A stretch of DNA of 64,000 bases from Mallotus nudiflorus (lineage: Eukaryota > Streptophyta > Magnoliopsida > Malpighiales > Euphorbiaceae), in NCBI GenBank assembly GCA_947683625.1, contig CANTUR010000193.1, positions 5,580,001 to 5,644,000 on the forward strand. The letters are read 5' to 3'. How positions within the stretch are numbered: position 1 is the stretch's first letter; each line of letters opens with the position of its first letter. The translations under genes and the position numbers were made by a program. Below, in pieces: positions 1 through 14,900 of this stretch. The notes beneath the pieces were generated by a model, which did not search any database, was not told where the DNA came from, and worked only from the letters and a program-made list of their open reading frames with translations.

Positions 1-675
1 TGCATTCAGCAATGTCAATTACATTTATGTGTTTAGAATGCTGTAATATGTAACTATTATTGTAAATGTGCAATTGCAACATTGGATAACACGTTCAAAA
101 CCGTTTGCGCACTAATTTGCACGGCCTCACGTTTTGCGTTCAAATATGCGCAAATTGCGCATTCGATGATGTCAATTCGATTTATGAGTTTGTAAGGGCA
201 TAATTTGTATTTTGAATTGTAAATATGGAATTGGGCCGTTGGATAAAACGTTTTAAACCAATTATGCACAGAATTTGCAAGAGTCCGCGCCTTACGTGTT
301 CAAATATGCACAAGTCGTGCATTTAGTGAAAATTAATTTGACTTATGAGTCGAGAATGATGGAATATGACCGAAAATATGCAATCGGAACTTTGGACAAC
401 ATATTTAAAACATTTTGAATGAAAATTCGGACGGGTTCGTGTTCCGTGTTCAAAATTGCACAAATTGTGCATTCGATTGTGTCGATTTGATTTACGAGCT
501 TTGTAATGATATAAATTGTATTTGGGACTTCGAGTTGGCAGTTTGACCACAGGGTAACAACAAATCTTAAACCATTTATGCACAAATTTGCCGGAGTTCA
601 CGTTTTGCGTTCAAACATGCACAAATGTACACAGAGTGTGCATTCAACTAAATCAATTTGATTTAAGAGTTTAGA

Positions 676-2143
676 ATGCTAGAATCTGTACTTAGGATTA
701 AAAATATGCAATTGGAACATTGGATAGGATGTTTAAAACAATTTGAGCACAAATTTGCACGAGTGTGCATCTTATTTTCAAAATGCGCAGATGTGCGCAA
801 ATTGTGCATTCAATATTGTCAATCATATGTACTGCATTTTGGAATGCTAGAACATGTACTGAGTATTGAAAATATGCAACCGGAACATTGGATAAGATGT
901 TTAAAACAATTCGTACACAAATTTGCGCGAGTTCATGTTTTGCGTTCAAACGTGCACAAATTATGGATACCGTAATGCCAATCATATTTTTGAGCTTAGA
1001 ATGCTAGAATTTGTACTAAGTATTGTAAATATGCAATTGGAACATTGGATAACATTTTTAAAGCCATTTGTCTACAAATTTGCACGAGTTCACGTTTTGC
1101 ATTCAAACATGCGCTAATGTGCACAAATTGTGCAATCGATCGTGTCAATTTGATTTACAGGTTAGGAATGATAAAATTTTGTAATTTGGATTATAATTAT
1201 GCATTTGGACCATTGGAAGACATATTTTAAACCATTTTTGCACAAATTTTGCAAGAGTTCACGTTTCGCATTCAAACTCGCACGAACGTGCGCAAACTGT
1301 GCATTCAGTAACGTCAATTAGATTTATGAGCATGGAATGCTGGAATGTGTGTTTTGGTTCAAAAATATGCAATCGGAACATTGGGTAACACGTTTAGAAC
1401 AATTTGTGCGCAAATTGCACTTGTTCACATTTTTTTTGGTTCAAACATGCACGAACGTGCAAAAATTGTGCATTCAGCAATGTCAATTACATTTATGTGT
1501 TTAGAATGCTGTAATATGTAACTATTATTGTAAATGTGCAATTGCAACATTGGATAACACGTTCAAAACCGTTTGCGCACTAATTTGCACGGCCTCACGT
1601 TTTGCGTTCAAATATGCGCAAATTGCGCATTCGATGATGTCAATTCGATTTATGAGTTTGTAAGGGCATAATTTGTATTTTGAATTGTAAATATGGAATT
1701 GGGCCGTTGGATAAAACGTTTTAAACCAATTATGCACAGAATTTGCAAGAGTCCGCGCCTTACGTGTTCAAATATGCACAAGTCGTGCATTTAGTGAAAA
1801 TTAATTTGACTTATGAGTCGAGAATGATGGAATATGACCGAAAATATGCAATCGGAACTTTGGACAACATATTTAAAACATTTTGAATGAAAATTCGGAC
1901 GGGTTCGTGTTCCGTGTTCAAAATTGCACAAATTGTGCATTCGATTGTGTCGATTTGATTTACGAGCTTTGTAATGATATAAATTGTATTTGGGACTTCG
2001 AGTTGGCAGTTTGACCACAGGGTAACAACAAATCTTAAACCATTTATGCACAAATTTGCCGGAGTTCACGTTTTGCGTTCAAACATGCACAAATGTACAC
2101 AGAGTGTGCATTCAACTAAATCAATTTGATTTAAGAGTTTAGA
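676..2143. repeat. Representative HOR unit: nine ~163-bp monomers
   Basis: One complete higher-order unit. Each monomer can be anchored on the ATG of a recurrent AGAATGCTAGAAT-like box, giving starts at about 676, 844, 1000, 1168, 1337, 1506, 1667, 1824 and 1974. Monomer lengths are therefore about 168, 156, 168, 169, 169, 161, 157, 150 and 170 bp. Shared boxes in order are the anchor, AATATGCAATTGGAACATTGG, a TTTAAA-containing stretch, GCACAAATTTGCACGAGTTCACG and then TTCAAA followed by a GCAC/GTGC inverted repeat. Monomers within a unit are clearly diverged, while the same monomer is nearly identical between units; this is the definition of a higher-order repeat. Part of the length difference lies in the inverted-repeat box. 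Confidence 0.88.
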
Positions 2144-5100
2144 ATGCTAGAATCTGTACTTAGGATTAAAAATATGCAATTGGAACATTGGATAGGATGT
2201 TTAAAACAATTTGAGCACAAATTTGCACGAGTGTGCATCTTATTTTCAAAATGCGCAGATGTGCGCAAATTGTGCATTCAATATTGTCAATCATATGTAC
2301 TGCATTTTGGAATGCTAGAACATGTACTGAGTATTGAAAATATGCAACCGGAACATTGGATAAGATGTTTAAAACAATTCGTACACAAATTTGCGCGAGT
2401 TCATGTTTTGCGTTCAAACGTGCACAAATTATGGATACCGTAATGCCAATCATATTTTTGAGCTTAGAATGCTAGAATTTGTACTAAGTATTGTAAATAT
2501 GCAATTGGAACATTGGATAACATTTTTAAAGCCATTTGTCTACAAATTTGCACGAGTTCACGTTTTGCATTCAAACATGCGCTAATGTGCACAAATTGTG
2601 CAATCGATCGTGTCAATTTGATTTACAGGTTAGGAATGATAAAATTTTGTAATTTGGATTATAATTATGCATTTGGACCATTGGAAGACATATTTTAAAC
2701 CATTTTTGCACAAATTTTGCAAGAGTTCACGTTTCGCATTCAAACTCGCACGAACGTGCGCAAACTGTGCATTCAGTAACGTCAATTAGATTTATGAGCA
2801 TGGAATGCTGGAATGTGTGTTTTGGTTCAAAAATATGCAATCGGAACATTGGGTAACACGTTTAGAACAATTTGTGCGCAAATTGCACTTGTTCACATTT
2901 TTTTTGTTCAAACATGCACGAACGTGCAAAAATTGTGCATTCAGCAATGTCAATTACATTTATGTGTTTAGAATGCTGCAATATGTAACTATTATTGTAA
3001 ATGTGCAATTGGAACATTGGATAACACGTTCAAAACCGTTTGCGCACTAATTTGCACGGCCTCACGTTTTGCGTTCAAATATGCGCAAATTGCGCATTCG
3101 ATGATGTCCATTCGATTTATGAGTTTTTAAGGGCATAATTTGTATTTTGAATTGTAAATATGGAATTGGGCCGTTGGATAAAATGTTTTAAACCAATGGT
3201 GCACAGAATTTGCAAGAGTCCGCGCCTTACGTGTTCAAATATGCACAAGTCGTGCATTTAGTGAAAATTAATTTGACTTATGAGTCGAGAATGATGGAAT
3301 TTGACCGAAAATATGCAATCGAAACTTTGGACAACATATTTAAAACATTTTGAATGAAAATTCGGACGAGTTCGTGTTCCGTGTTCAAAATTGCACAAAT
3401 TGTGCATTCGATTGTGTCGATTTGATTTACGAGCTTTGTAATGATATAAATTGTATTTGGGACTTCGAGTTGGCAGTTTGACCATAGGGTAACAACAAAT
3501 CTTAAACCATTTATGCACGAATTTGTCGGAGTTCACGTTTTGCGTTCAAACATGCACAAATGTACACAGAGTGTGCATTCAACTAAATCAATTTGATTTA
3601 AGATTTTAGAATGCTAGAATCTGTACTTAGGATTAAAAATATGCAATTGGAACATTGGATAGGATGTTTAAAACAATTTGAGCACAAATTTGCACGAGTG
3701 TGCATCTTATTTTCAAAGTGCGCAGATGTGCGCAAATTGTGCATTCAATATTGTCAATCATATGTACTGCATTTTGGAATGCTAGAACATGTACTGAGTA
3801 TTGAAAATATGCAACCGGAACATTGGATAAGATGTTTAAAACAATTCGTACACAAATTTGCGCGAGTTCATGTTTTGCGTTCAAACGTGCACAAATTATG
3901 GATACCATAATGCCAATCATATTTTTGAGCTTAGAATGCTAGAATTTGTACTAAGTATTGTAAATATGCAATTGGAACATTGGATAACATTTTTAAAGCC
4001 ATTTGTCTACAAATTTGCACGAGTTCACGTTTTGCATTCAAACATGCGCTAATGTGCACAAATTGTGCAATCGATCGTGTCAATTTGATTTACAGGTTAG
4101 GAATGATACAATTTTGTAATTTGGATTGTAAATATGCATTTGGACCATTGGAAGACATATTTTAAACCATTTTTGCACAAATTTTGCAAGAGTTCACGTT
4201 TCGCATTCAAACTCGCACGAACGTGCACAAACTGTGCATTCAGTAACGTCAATTAGATTTATGAGCATGGAATGCTGGAATGTGTGTTTTGGTTCAAAAA
4301 TATGCAATCGGAACATTGGGTAACACGTTTAGAACAATTTGTGCGCAAATTGCACTTGTTCACATTTTTTTTGTTCAAACATGCACGAACGTGCAAAAAT
4401 TGTGCATTCAGCAATGTCAATTACATTTATGTGTTTAGAATGCTGTAATATGTAACTATTATTGTAAATGTGCAATTGGAACATTGGATAACACGTTCAA
4501 AACCGTTTGCGCACTAATTTGCACGGCCTCACGTTTTGCGTTCAAATATGCGCAAATTGCGCATTCGATGATGTCCATTCGATTTATGAGTTTTTAAGCG
4601 CATAATTTGTATTTTGAATTATAAATATGGAATTGGGCCGTTGGATAAAATGTTTTAAACCAACTGTGCACAGAATTTGCAAGAGTCCGCGCCTTACGTG
4701 TTCAAATATGCACAAGTCGTGCATTTAGTGAAAATTAATTTGACTTATGAGTCGAGAATGATGGAATTTGACCGAAAATATGCAATCGGAACTTTGGACA
4801 ACATATTTAAAACATTTTGAATGAAAATTCGGACGAGTTCGTGTTCCGTGTTCAAAATTGCACAAATTGTGCATTCGATTGTGTCGATTTGATTTACGAG
4901 CTTTGTAATGATATAAATTGTATTTGGGACTTCGAGTTGGCAGTTTGACCACAGGGTAACAACAAATCTTAAACCATTTATGCACGAATTTGCCGGAGTT
5001 CACGTTTTGCGTTCAAACATGCACAAATGTACACAGAGTGTGCATTCAACTAAATCAATTTGATTTAAGAGTTTAGAATGCTAGAATCTGTACTTAGGAT

Positions 5101-6000
5101 TAAAAATATGCAATTGGAACATTGGATAGGATGTTTAAAACAATTTGAGCACAAATTTGCACGAGTGTGCATCTTATTTTCAAAATGCGCAGATGTGCGC
5201 AAATTGTGCATTCAATATTGTCAATCATATGTACTGCATTTTGGAATGCTAGAACATGTACTGAGTATTGAAAATATGCAACCGGAACATTGGATAAGAT
5301 GTTTAAAACAATTCGTACACAAATTTGCGCGAGTTCATGTTTTGCGTTCAAACGTGCACAAATTATGGATACCGTAATGCCAATCATATTTTTGAGCTTA
5401 GAATGCTAGAATTTGTACTAAGTATTGTAAATATGCAATTGGAACATTGGATAACATTTTTAAAGCCATTTGTCTACAAATTTGCACGAGTTCACGTTTT
5501 GCATTCAAACATGCGCTAATGTGCACAAATTGTGCAATCGATCGTGTCAATTTGATTTACAAGTTAGGAATGATACAATTTTGTAATTTGGATTGTAAAT
5601 ATGCATTTGGACCATTGGAAGACATATTTTAAACCATTTTTGCACAAATTTTGCAAGAGTTCACGTTTCGCATTCAAACTCGCACGAATGTGCGCAAACT
5701 GTGCATTCAGTAACGTCAATTAGATTTATGAGCATGGAATGCTGGAATGTGTGTTTTGGTTCAAAAATATGCAATCGGAACATTGGGTAACACGTTTAGA
5801 ACAATTTGTGCGCAAATTGCACTTGTTCGCATTTTTTTTGTTCAAACATGCGCGAACGTGCAAAAATTGTGCATTCAGCAATGTCAATTACATTTATGTG
5901 TTTAGAATGCTGTAATATGTAACTATTATTGTAAATGTGCAATTGGAACATTGGATAACACGTTCAAAACCGTTTGCGCACTAATTTGCACGGCCTCACG

Positions 6001-6014
6001 TTTTGCGATGATGT
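6001..6014. other. 27-bp deletion in monomer 6 of a HOR unit
   Basis: TTTTGCG is joined directly to ATGATGTC. Neighbouring units have 27 extra bases here (for example 1605-1631), which contain the whole GCGCAAATTGCGC dyad. This accounts for the 1,440-bp spacing between the units starting at 5078 and 6518. Confidence 0.9.
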
Positions 6015-8907
6015 CAATTCGATTTATGAGTTTGTAAGGGCATAATTTGTATTTTGAATTGTAAATATGGAATTGGGCCGTTGGATAAAACGTTTTAAAC
6101 CAATTATGCACAGAATTTGCAAGAGTCCGCGCCTTACGTGTTCAAAGATGCACATGTCGTGCATTTAGTGAAAATTAATTTGACTTATGAGTCGAGAATG
6201 ATGGAATATGACCGGAAATATGCAATCGGAACTTTGGAAAACATATTTAAAACATTTTGAATGAAAATTCGGACGGGTTCGTGTTCCGTGTTCAAAATTG
6301 CACAAATTGTGCATTCGATTGTGTCGATTTGATTTACGAGCTTTGTAATGATATAAATTGTATTTGGGACTTCGAGTTGGCAGTTTGACCACAGGGTAAC
6401 AACAAATCTTAAACCATTTATGCACGAATTTGCCGGAGTTCACGTTTTGCGTTCAAACATGCACAAATGTATACAGAGTGTGCATTCAACTAAATCAATT
6501 TGATTTAAGAGTTTAGAATGCTAGAATCTGTACTTAGGATTAAAAATATGCAATTGGAACATTGGATAGGATGTTTAAAACAATTTGAGCACAAATTTGC
6601 ACGAGTGTGCATCTTATTTTCAAAGTGCGCAGATGTGTGCAAATTGTGCATTCAATATTGTCAATCATATGTACTGCATTTTGGAATGCTAGAACATGTA
6701 CTGAGTATTGAAAATATGCAACCGGAACATTGGATAAGATGTTTAAAACAATTCGTACACAAATTTGCGCGAGTTCATGTTTTGCGTTCAAACGTGCACA
6801 AATTATGGATACCATAATGCCAATCATATTTTTGAGCTTAGAATGCTAGAATTTGTACTGAGTATTGTAAATATGCAATTGGAACATTGGATAACATTTT
6901 TAAAGCCATTTGTCTACAAATTTGCACGAGTTCACGTTTTGCATTCAAACATGCGCTAATGTGCACAAATTGTGCAATCGATCGTGTCAATTTGATTTAC
7001 AGGTTAGGAATGATACAATTTTGTAATTTGGATTGTAAATATGCATTTGGACCATTGGAAGACATATTTTAAACCATTTTTGCACAAATTTTGCAAGAGT
7101 TCACGTTTCGCATTCAAACTCGCACGAACGTGCGCAAACTGTGCATTCAGTAACGTCAATTAGATTTATGAGCATGGAATGCTGGAATGTGTGTTTTGGT
7201 TCAAAAATATGCAATCGGAACATTGGGTAACACGTTTAGAACAATTTGTGCGCAAATTGCACTTGTTCGCATTTTTTTTGTTCAAACATGCACGAACGTG
7301 CAAAAATTGTGCATTCAGCAATGTCAATTACATTTATGTGTTTAGAATGCTGTAATATGTAACTATTATTGTAAATGTGCAATTGGAACATTGGATAACA
7401 CGTTCAAAACCGTTTGCGCACTAATTTGCACGGCCTCACGTTTTGCGTTCAAATATGCGCAAATTGCGCATTCGATGATGTCCATTCGATTTATGAGTTT
7501 TTAAGGGCATAATTTGTATTTTGAATTGTAAATATGGAATTGGGCCGTTGGATAAAATGTTTTAAACCAATTGTGCACAGAATTTGCAAGAGTCCGCGCC
7601 TTACGTGTTCAAATATGCACAAGTCGTGCATTTAGTGAAAATTAATTTGACTTATGAGTCGAGAATGATGGAATTTGACCGGAAATATGCAATCGGAACT
7701 TTGGACAACATATTTAAAACATTTTGAATGAAAATTCGGACGGGTTCGTGTTCCGTGTTCAAAATTGCACAAATTGTGCATTCGATTGTGTCGATTTGAT
7801 TTACGAGCTTTGTAATGATATAAATTGTATTTGGGACTTCGAGTTGGCAGTTTGACCACAGGGTAACAACAAATCTTAAACCATTTATGCACGAATTTGC
7901 CGGAGTTCACGTTTTGCGTTCAAACATGCACAAATGTACACAGAGTGTGCATTCAACTAAATCAATTTGATTTAAGAGTTTAGAATGCTAGAATCTGTAC
8001 TTAGGATTAAAAATATGCAATTGGAACATTGGATAGGATGTTTAAAACAATTTGAGCACAAATTTGCACGAGTGTGCATCTTATTTTCAAAATGCGCAGA
8101 TGTGCGCAAATTGTGCATTCAATATTGTCAATCATATGTACTGCATTTTGGAATGCTAGAACATGTACTGAGTATTGAAAATATGCAACCGGAACATTGG
8201 ATAAGATGTTTAAAACAATTCGTACACAAATTTGCGCGAGTTCATGTTTTGCGTTCAAACGTGCACAAATTATGGATACCGTAATGCCAATCATATTTTT
8301 GAGCTTAGAATGCTAGAATTTGTACTAAGTATTGTAAATATGCAATTGGAACATTGGATAACATTTTTAAAGCCATTTGTCTACAAATTTGCACGAGTTC
8401 ACGTTTTGCATTCAAACATGCGCTAATGTGCACAAATTGTGCAATCGATCGTGTCAATTTGATTTACAAGTTAGGAATGATACAATTTTGTAATTTGGAT
8501 TGTAAATATGCATTTGGACCATTGGAAGACATATTTTAAACCATTTTTGCACAAATTTTGCAAGAGTTCACGTTTCGCATTCAAACTCGCACGAACGTGC
8601 GCAAACTGTGCATTCAGTAACGTCAATTAGATTTATGAGCATGGAATGCTGGAATGTGTGTTTTGGTTCAAAAATATGCAATCGGAACATTGGGTAACAC
8701 GTTTAGAACAATTTGTGCGCAAATTGCACTTGTTCGCATTTTTTTTGTTCAAACATGCACGAACGTGCAAAAATTGTGCATTCAGCAATGTCAATTACAT
8801 TTATGTGTTTAGAATGCTGTAATATGTAACTATTATTGTAAATGTGCAATTGGAACATTGGATAACACGTTCAAAACCGTTTGCGCACTAATTTGCACGA
8901 CCTCACG

Positions 8908-8921
8908 TTTTGCGATGATGT
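8908..8921. other. Same 27-bp deletion, second unit
   Basis: Identical junction to the one near 6007, two units further on, with a full-length monomer 6 in between. The shared junction indicates one deletion event copied within a two-unit block rather than two independent losses. Confidence 0.9.
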
Positions 8922-11900
8922 CAATTCGATTTATGAGTTTGTAAGGGCATAATTTGTATTTTGAATTGTAAATATGGAATTGGGCCATTGGATAAAACGT
9001 TTTAAACCAATTATGCACAGAATTTGCAAGAGTCCGCGCCTTACGTGTTCAAAGATGCACAAGTCGTGCATTTAGTGAAAATTAATTTGACTTATGAGTC
9101 GAGAATGATGGAATATGACCGGAAATATGCAATCGGAACTTTGGAAAACATATTTAAAACATTTTGAATGAAAATTCGGACGGGTTCGTGTTCCGTGTTC
9201 AAAATTGCACAAATTGTGCATTCGATTGTGTCGATTTGATTTACGAGCTTTGTAATGATATAAATTGTATTTGGGACTTCGAGTTGGCAGTTTGACCACA
9301 GGGTAACAACAAATCTTAAACCATTTATGCACGAATTTGCCGGAGTTCACGTTTTGCGTTCAAACATACACAAATGTACACAAAGTGTGCATTCAACTAA
9401 ATCAATTTGATTTAAGAGTTTAGAATGCTACAATCTGTACTTAGGATTAAAAATATGCAATTGGAACATTGGATAGGATGTTTAAAACAATTTGAGCACA
9501 AATTTGCACGAGTGTGCATCTTATTTTCAAAATGCGCAGATGTGCGCAAATTGTGCATTCAATATTGTCAATCATATGTACTGCATTTTGGAATGCTAGA
9601 ACATGTACTGAGTATTGAAAATATGCAACCGGAACATTGGATAAGATGTTTAAAACAATTCGTACACAAATTTGCGCGAGTTCATGTTTTGCGTTCAAAC
9701 ATGCACAAATTATGGATACCATAATGCCAATCATATTTTTGAGCTTAGAATGCTAGAATTTGTACTAAGTATTGTAAATATGCAATTGGAACATTGGATA
9801 ACATTTTTAAAGCCATTTGTCTACAAATTTGCACGAGTTCACGTTTTGCATTCAAACATGCGCTAATGTGCACAAATTGTGCAATCGATCGTGTCAATTT
9901 GATTTACAGGTTAGGAATGATACAATTTTGTAATTTGGATTGTAAATATGCATTTGGACCATTGGAAGACATATTTTAAACCATTTTTGCACAAATTTTG
10001 CAAGAGTTCACGTTTCGCATTCAAACTCGCACGAACGTGCGCAAACTGTGCATTCAGTAACGTCAATTAGATTTATGAGCATGGAATGCTGGAATGTGTG
10101 TTTTGGTTCAAAAATATGCAATCGGAACATTGGGTAACACGTTTAGAACAATTTGTGCGCAAATTGCACTTGTTCGCATTTTTTTTGTTCAAACATGCAC
10201 GAACGTGCAAAAATTGTGCATTCAGCAATGTCAATTACATTTATGTGTTTAGAATGCTGTAATATGTAACTATTATTGTAAATGTGCAATTGGAACATTG
10301 GATAACACGTTCAAAACCGTTTGCGCACTAATTTGCACGGCCTCACGTTTTGCGTTCAAATATGCGCAAATTGCGCATTCGATGATGTCCATTCGATTTA
10401 TGAGTTTTTAAGGGCATAATTTGTATTTTGAATTGTAAATATGGAATTGGGCCGTTGGATAAAATGTTTTAAACCAATTGTGCACAGAATTTGCAAGAGT
10501 CCGCGCCTTACGTGTTCAAATATGCACAAGTCGTGCATTTAGTGAAAATTAATTTGACTTATGAGTCGAGAATGATGGAATATGACCGGAAATATGCAAT
10601 CGGAACTTTGGAAAACATATTTAAAACATTTTGAATGAAAATTCGGACGGGTTCGTGTTCCGTGTTCAAAATTGCACAAATTGTGCATTCGATTGTGTCG
10701 ATTTGATTTACGAGCTTTGTAATGATATAAATTGTATTTGGGACTTCGAGTTGGCAGTTTGACCACAGGGTAACAACAAATCTTAAACCATTTATGCACG
10801 AATTTGCCGGAGTTCACGTTTTGCGTTCAAACATACACAAATGTACACAGAGTGTGCATTCAACTAAATCAATTTGATTTAAGAGTTTAGAATGCTACAA
10901 TCTGTACTTAGGATTAAAAATATGCAATTGGAACATTGGATAGGATGTTTAAAACAATTTGAGCACAAATTTGCACGAGTGTGCATCTTATTTTCAAAAT
11001 GCGCAGATGTGCGCAAATTGTGCATTCAATATTGTCAATCATATGTACTGCATTTTGGAATGCTAGAACATGTACTGAGTATTGAAAATATGCAACCGGA
11101 ACATTGGATAAGATGTTTAAAACAATTCGTACACAAATTTGCGCGAGTTCATGTTTTGCGTTCAAACGTGCACAAATTATGGATACCATAATGCCAATCA
11201 TATTTTTGAGCTTAGAATGCTAGAATTTGTACTAAGTATTGTAAATATGCAATTGGAACATTGGATAACATTTTTAAAGCCATTTGTCTACAAATTTGCA
11301 CGAGTTCACGTTTTGCATTCAAACATGCGCTAATGTGCACAAATTGTGCAATCGATCGTGTCAATTTGATTTACAGGTTAGGAATGATACAATTTTGTAA
11401 TTTGGATTGTAAATATGCATTTGGACCATTGGAAGACATATTTTAAACCATTTTTGCACAAATTTTGCAAGAGTTCACGTTTCGCATTCAAACTCGCACG
11501 AACGTGCGCAAACTGTGCATTCAGTAACGTCAATTAGATTTATGAGCATGGAATGCTGGAATGTGTGTTTTGGTTCAAAAATATGCAATCGGAACATTGG
11601 GTAACACGTTTAGAACAATTTGTGCGCAAATTGCACTTGTTCGCATTTTTTTTGTTCAAACATGCACGAACGTGCAAAAATTGTGCATTCAGCAATGTCA
11701 ATTACATTTATGTGTTTAGAATGCTGTAATATGTAACTATTATTGTAAATGTGCAATTGGAACATTGGATAACACGTTCAAAATCGTTTGCGCACTAATT
11801 TGCACGGCCTCACGTTTTGCGTTCAAATATGCGCAAATTGCGCATTCGATGATGTCCATTCGATTTATGAGTTTTTAAGGGCATAATTTGTATTTTGAAT

Positions 11901-14900
11901 TGTAAATATGGAATTGGGCCGTTGGATAAAATGTTTTAAACCAATTGTGCATAGAATTTGCAGGAGTCCGCGCCTTACGTGTTCAAATATGCACAAGTCG
12001 TGCATTTAGTGAAAATTAATTTGACTTATGAGTCGAGAATGATGGAATTTGACCGGAAATATGCAATCGGAACTTTGGACAACATATTTAAAACATTTTG
12101 AATGAAAATTCGGACGAGTTCGTGTTCCGTGTTCAAAATTGCACAAATTGTGCATTCGATTGTGTCGATTTGATTTACGAGCTTTGTAATGATATAAATT
12201 GTATTTGGGACTTCGAGTTGGCAGTTTGACCACAGGGTAACAACAAATCTTAAACTATTTATGCACGAATTTGCCGGAGTTCACGTTTTGCGTTCAAACA
12301 TGCACAAATGTACACAGAGTGTGCATTCAACTAAATCAATTTGATTTAAGAGTTTAGAATGCTAGAATCTGTACTTAGGATTAAAAATATGCAATTGGAA
12401 CATTGGATAGGATGTTTAAAACAATTTGAGCACAAATTTGCACGAGTGTGCATCTTATTTTGAAAATGCGCAGATGTGCGCAAATTGTGCATTCAATATT
12501 GTCAATCATATGTACTGCATTTTGGAATGCTAGAACATGTACTGAGTATTGAAAATATGCAACCGGAACATTGGATAAGAAGTTTAAAACAATTCGTACA
12601 CAAATTTACGCGAGTTCATGTTTTGCGTTCAAACGTGCACAAATTATGGATACCATAATGCCAATCATATTTTTGAGCTTAGAATGCTAGAATTTGTACT
12701 AAGTATTGTAAATATGCAATTGGAACATTGGATAACATTTTTAAAGCCATTTGTCTACAAATTTGCACGAGTTCACGTTTTGCATTCAAACATGCGCTAA
12801 TGTGCACAAATTGTGCAATCGATCGTGTCAATTTGATTTACAGGTTAGGAATGATACAATTTTGTAATTTGGATTGTAAATATGCATTTGGACCATTGGA
12901 AGACATATTTTAAACCATTTTTGCACAAATTTTGCAAGAGTTCACGTTTCGCATTCAAACTCGCACGAACGTGCGCAAACTGTGCATTCAGTAACGTCAA
13001 TTTGATTTATGAGCATGGAATGCTGGAATGTGTGTTTTGGTTCAAACATATGCAATCGGAACATTGGGTAACACGTTTAGAACAATTTGTGCGCAAATTG
13101 CACTTGTTCCCATTTTTTTTATTCAAACATGCACGAACGTGCAAAAATTGTGCATTCAGCAATGTCAATTACATTTATGTGTTTAGAATGCTGTAATATG
13201 TAACTATTATTGTAAATGTGCAATTGGAACATTGGATAACACGTTCAAAACCGTTTGCGCACTAATTTGCACGGCCTCACGTTTTGCGTTCAAATATGCG
13301 CAAATTGCGCATTCGATGATGTCCATTCGATTTATGAGTTTTTAATGGCATAATTTGTATTTTGAATTGTAAATATGGAATTGGGCCATTGGATAAAATG
13401 TTTTAAACCAATTGTGCATAGAATTTGCAAGAGTCCGCGCCTTACGTGTTCAAATATGCACAAGTCGTGCATTTAGTGAAAATTAATTTGACTTATGAGT
13501 CGAGAATGATGGAATTTGACCGGAAATATGCAATCGGAACTTTGGACAACATATTTAAAACATTTTGAATAAAAATTCGGACGAGTTCGTGTTCCGTGTT
13601 CAAAATTGCACAAATTGTGCATTCGATTGTGTCGATTTGATTTACGAGCTTTGTAATGATATAAATTGTATTTGGGACTTCGAGTTGGCAGTTTGACCAC
13701 AGGGTAACAACAAATCTTAAACCATTTATGCACGAATTTGCCGGAGTTCACGTTTTGCGTTCAAACATGCACAAATGTACACAGAGTGTGCATTCAACTA
13801 AATCAATTTGATTTAAGAGTTTAGAATGCTAGAATCTGTACTTAGGATTAAAAATATGCAATTGGAACATTGGATAGGATGTTTAAAACAATTTGAGCAC
13901 AAATTTGCACGAGTGTGCATCTTATTTTCAAAATGCGCAGATGTGCGCAAATTGTGCATTCAATATTGTCAATCATATGTACTGCATTTTGGAATGCTAG
14001 AACATGTACTGACTATTGAAAATATGCAACCGGAACATTGGATAAGATGTTTAAAACAATTCGTACACAAATTTGCGCGAGTTCATGTTTTGCGTTCAAA
14101 CGTGCACAAATTATGGATACCATAATGCCAATCATATTTTTGAGCTTAGAATGCTAGAATTTGTACTAAGTATTGTAAATATGCAATTGGAACATTGGAT
14201 AACATTTTTAAAGCCATTTGTCTACAAATTTGCACGAGTTCACGTTTTGCATTCAAACATGCGCTAATGTGCACAAATTGTGCAATCGATCGTGTCAATT
14301 TGATTTACAGGTTAGGAATGATACAATTTTGTAATTTGGATTGTAAATATGCATTTGGACCATTGGAAGACATATTTTAAACCATTTTTGCATAAATTTT
14401 GCAAGAGTTCACGTTTCGCATTCAAACTCGCACGAACGTGCGCAAACTGTGCATTCAGTAACGTCAATTAGATTTATGAGCATGGAATGCTGGAATGTGT
14501 GTTTTGGTTCAAAAATATGCAATCGGATCATTGGGTGACACGTTTAGAACAATTTGTGCGCAAATTGCACTTGTTCGCATTTTTTTTATTCAAACATGCA
14601 CGAACGTGCAAAAATTGTGCATTCAGCAATGTCAATTACATTTATGTGTTTAGAATGCTGTAATATGTAACTATTATTGTAAATGTGCAATTGGAACATT
14701 GGATAACACGTTCAAAACCGTTTGCGCACTAATTTGCACGGCCTCACGTTTTGCGTTCAAATATGCGCAAATTGCGCATTCGATGATGTCCATTCGATTT
14801 ATGAGTTTTTAAGGGCATAATTTGTATTTTGAATTGTAAATATGGAATTGGGCCGTTGGATAAAATGTTTTAAACCAATTGTGCATAGAATTTGCAAGAG

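Noticed and set aside
323..601. Open frames of 60-104 aa repeated in every satellite unit on both strands
   Set aside because: They overlap each other on opposite strands, repeat with the satellite, are broken by point changes in some units and show no domain. Their conservation follows from DNA homogenisation.
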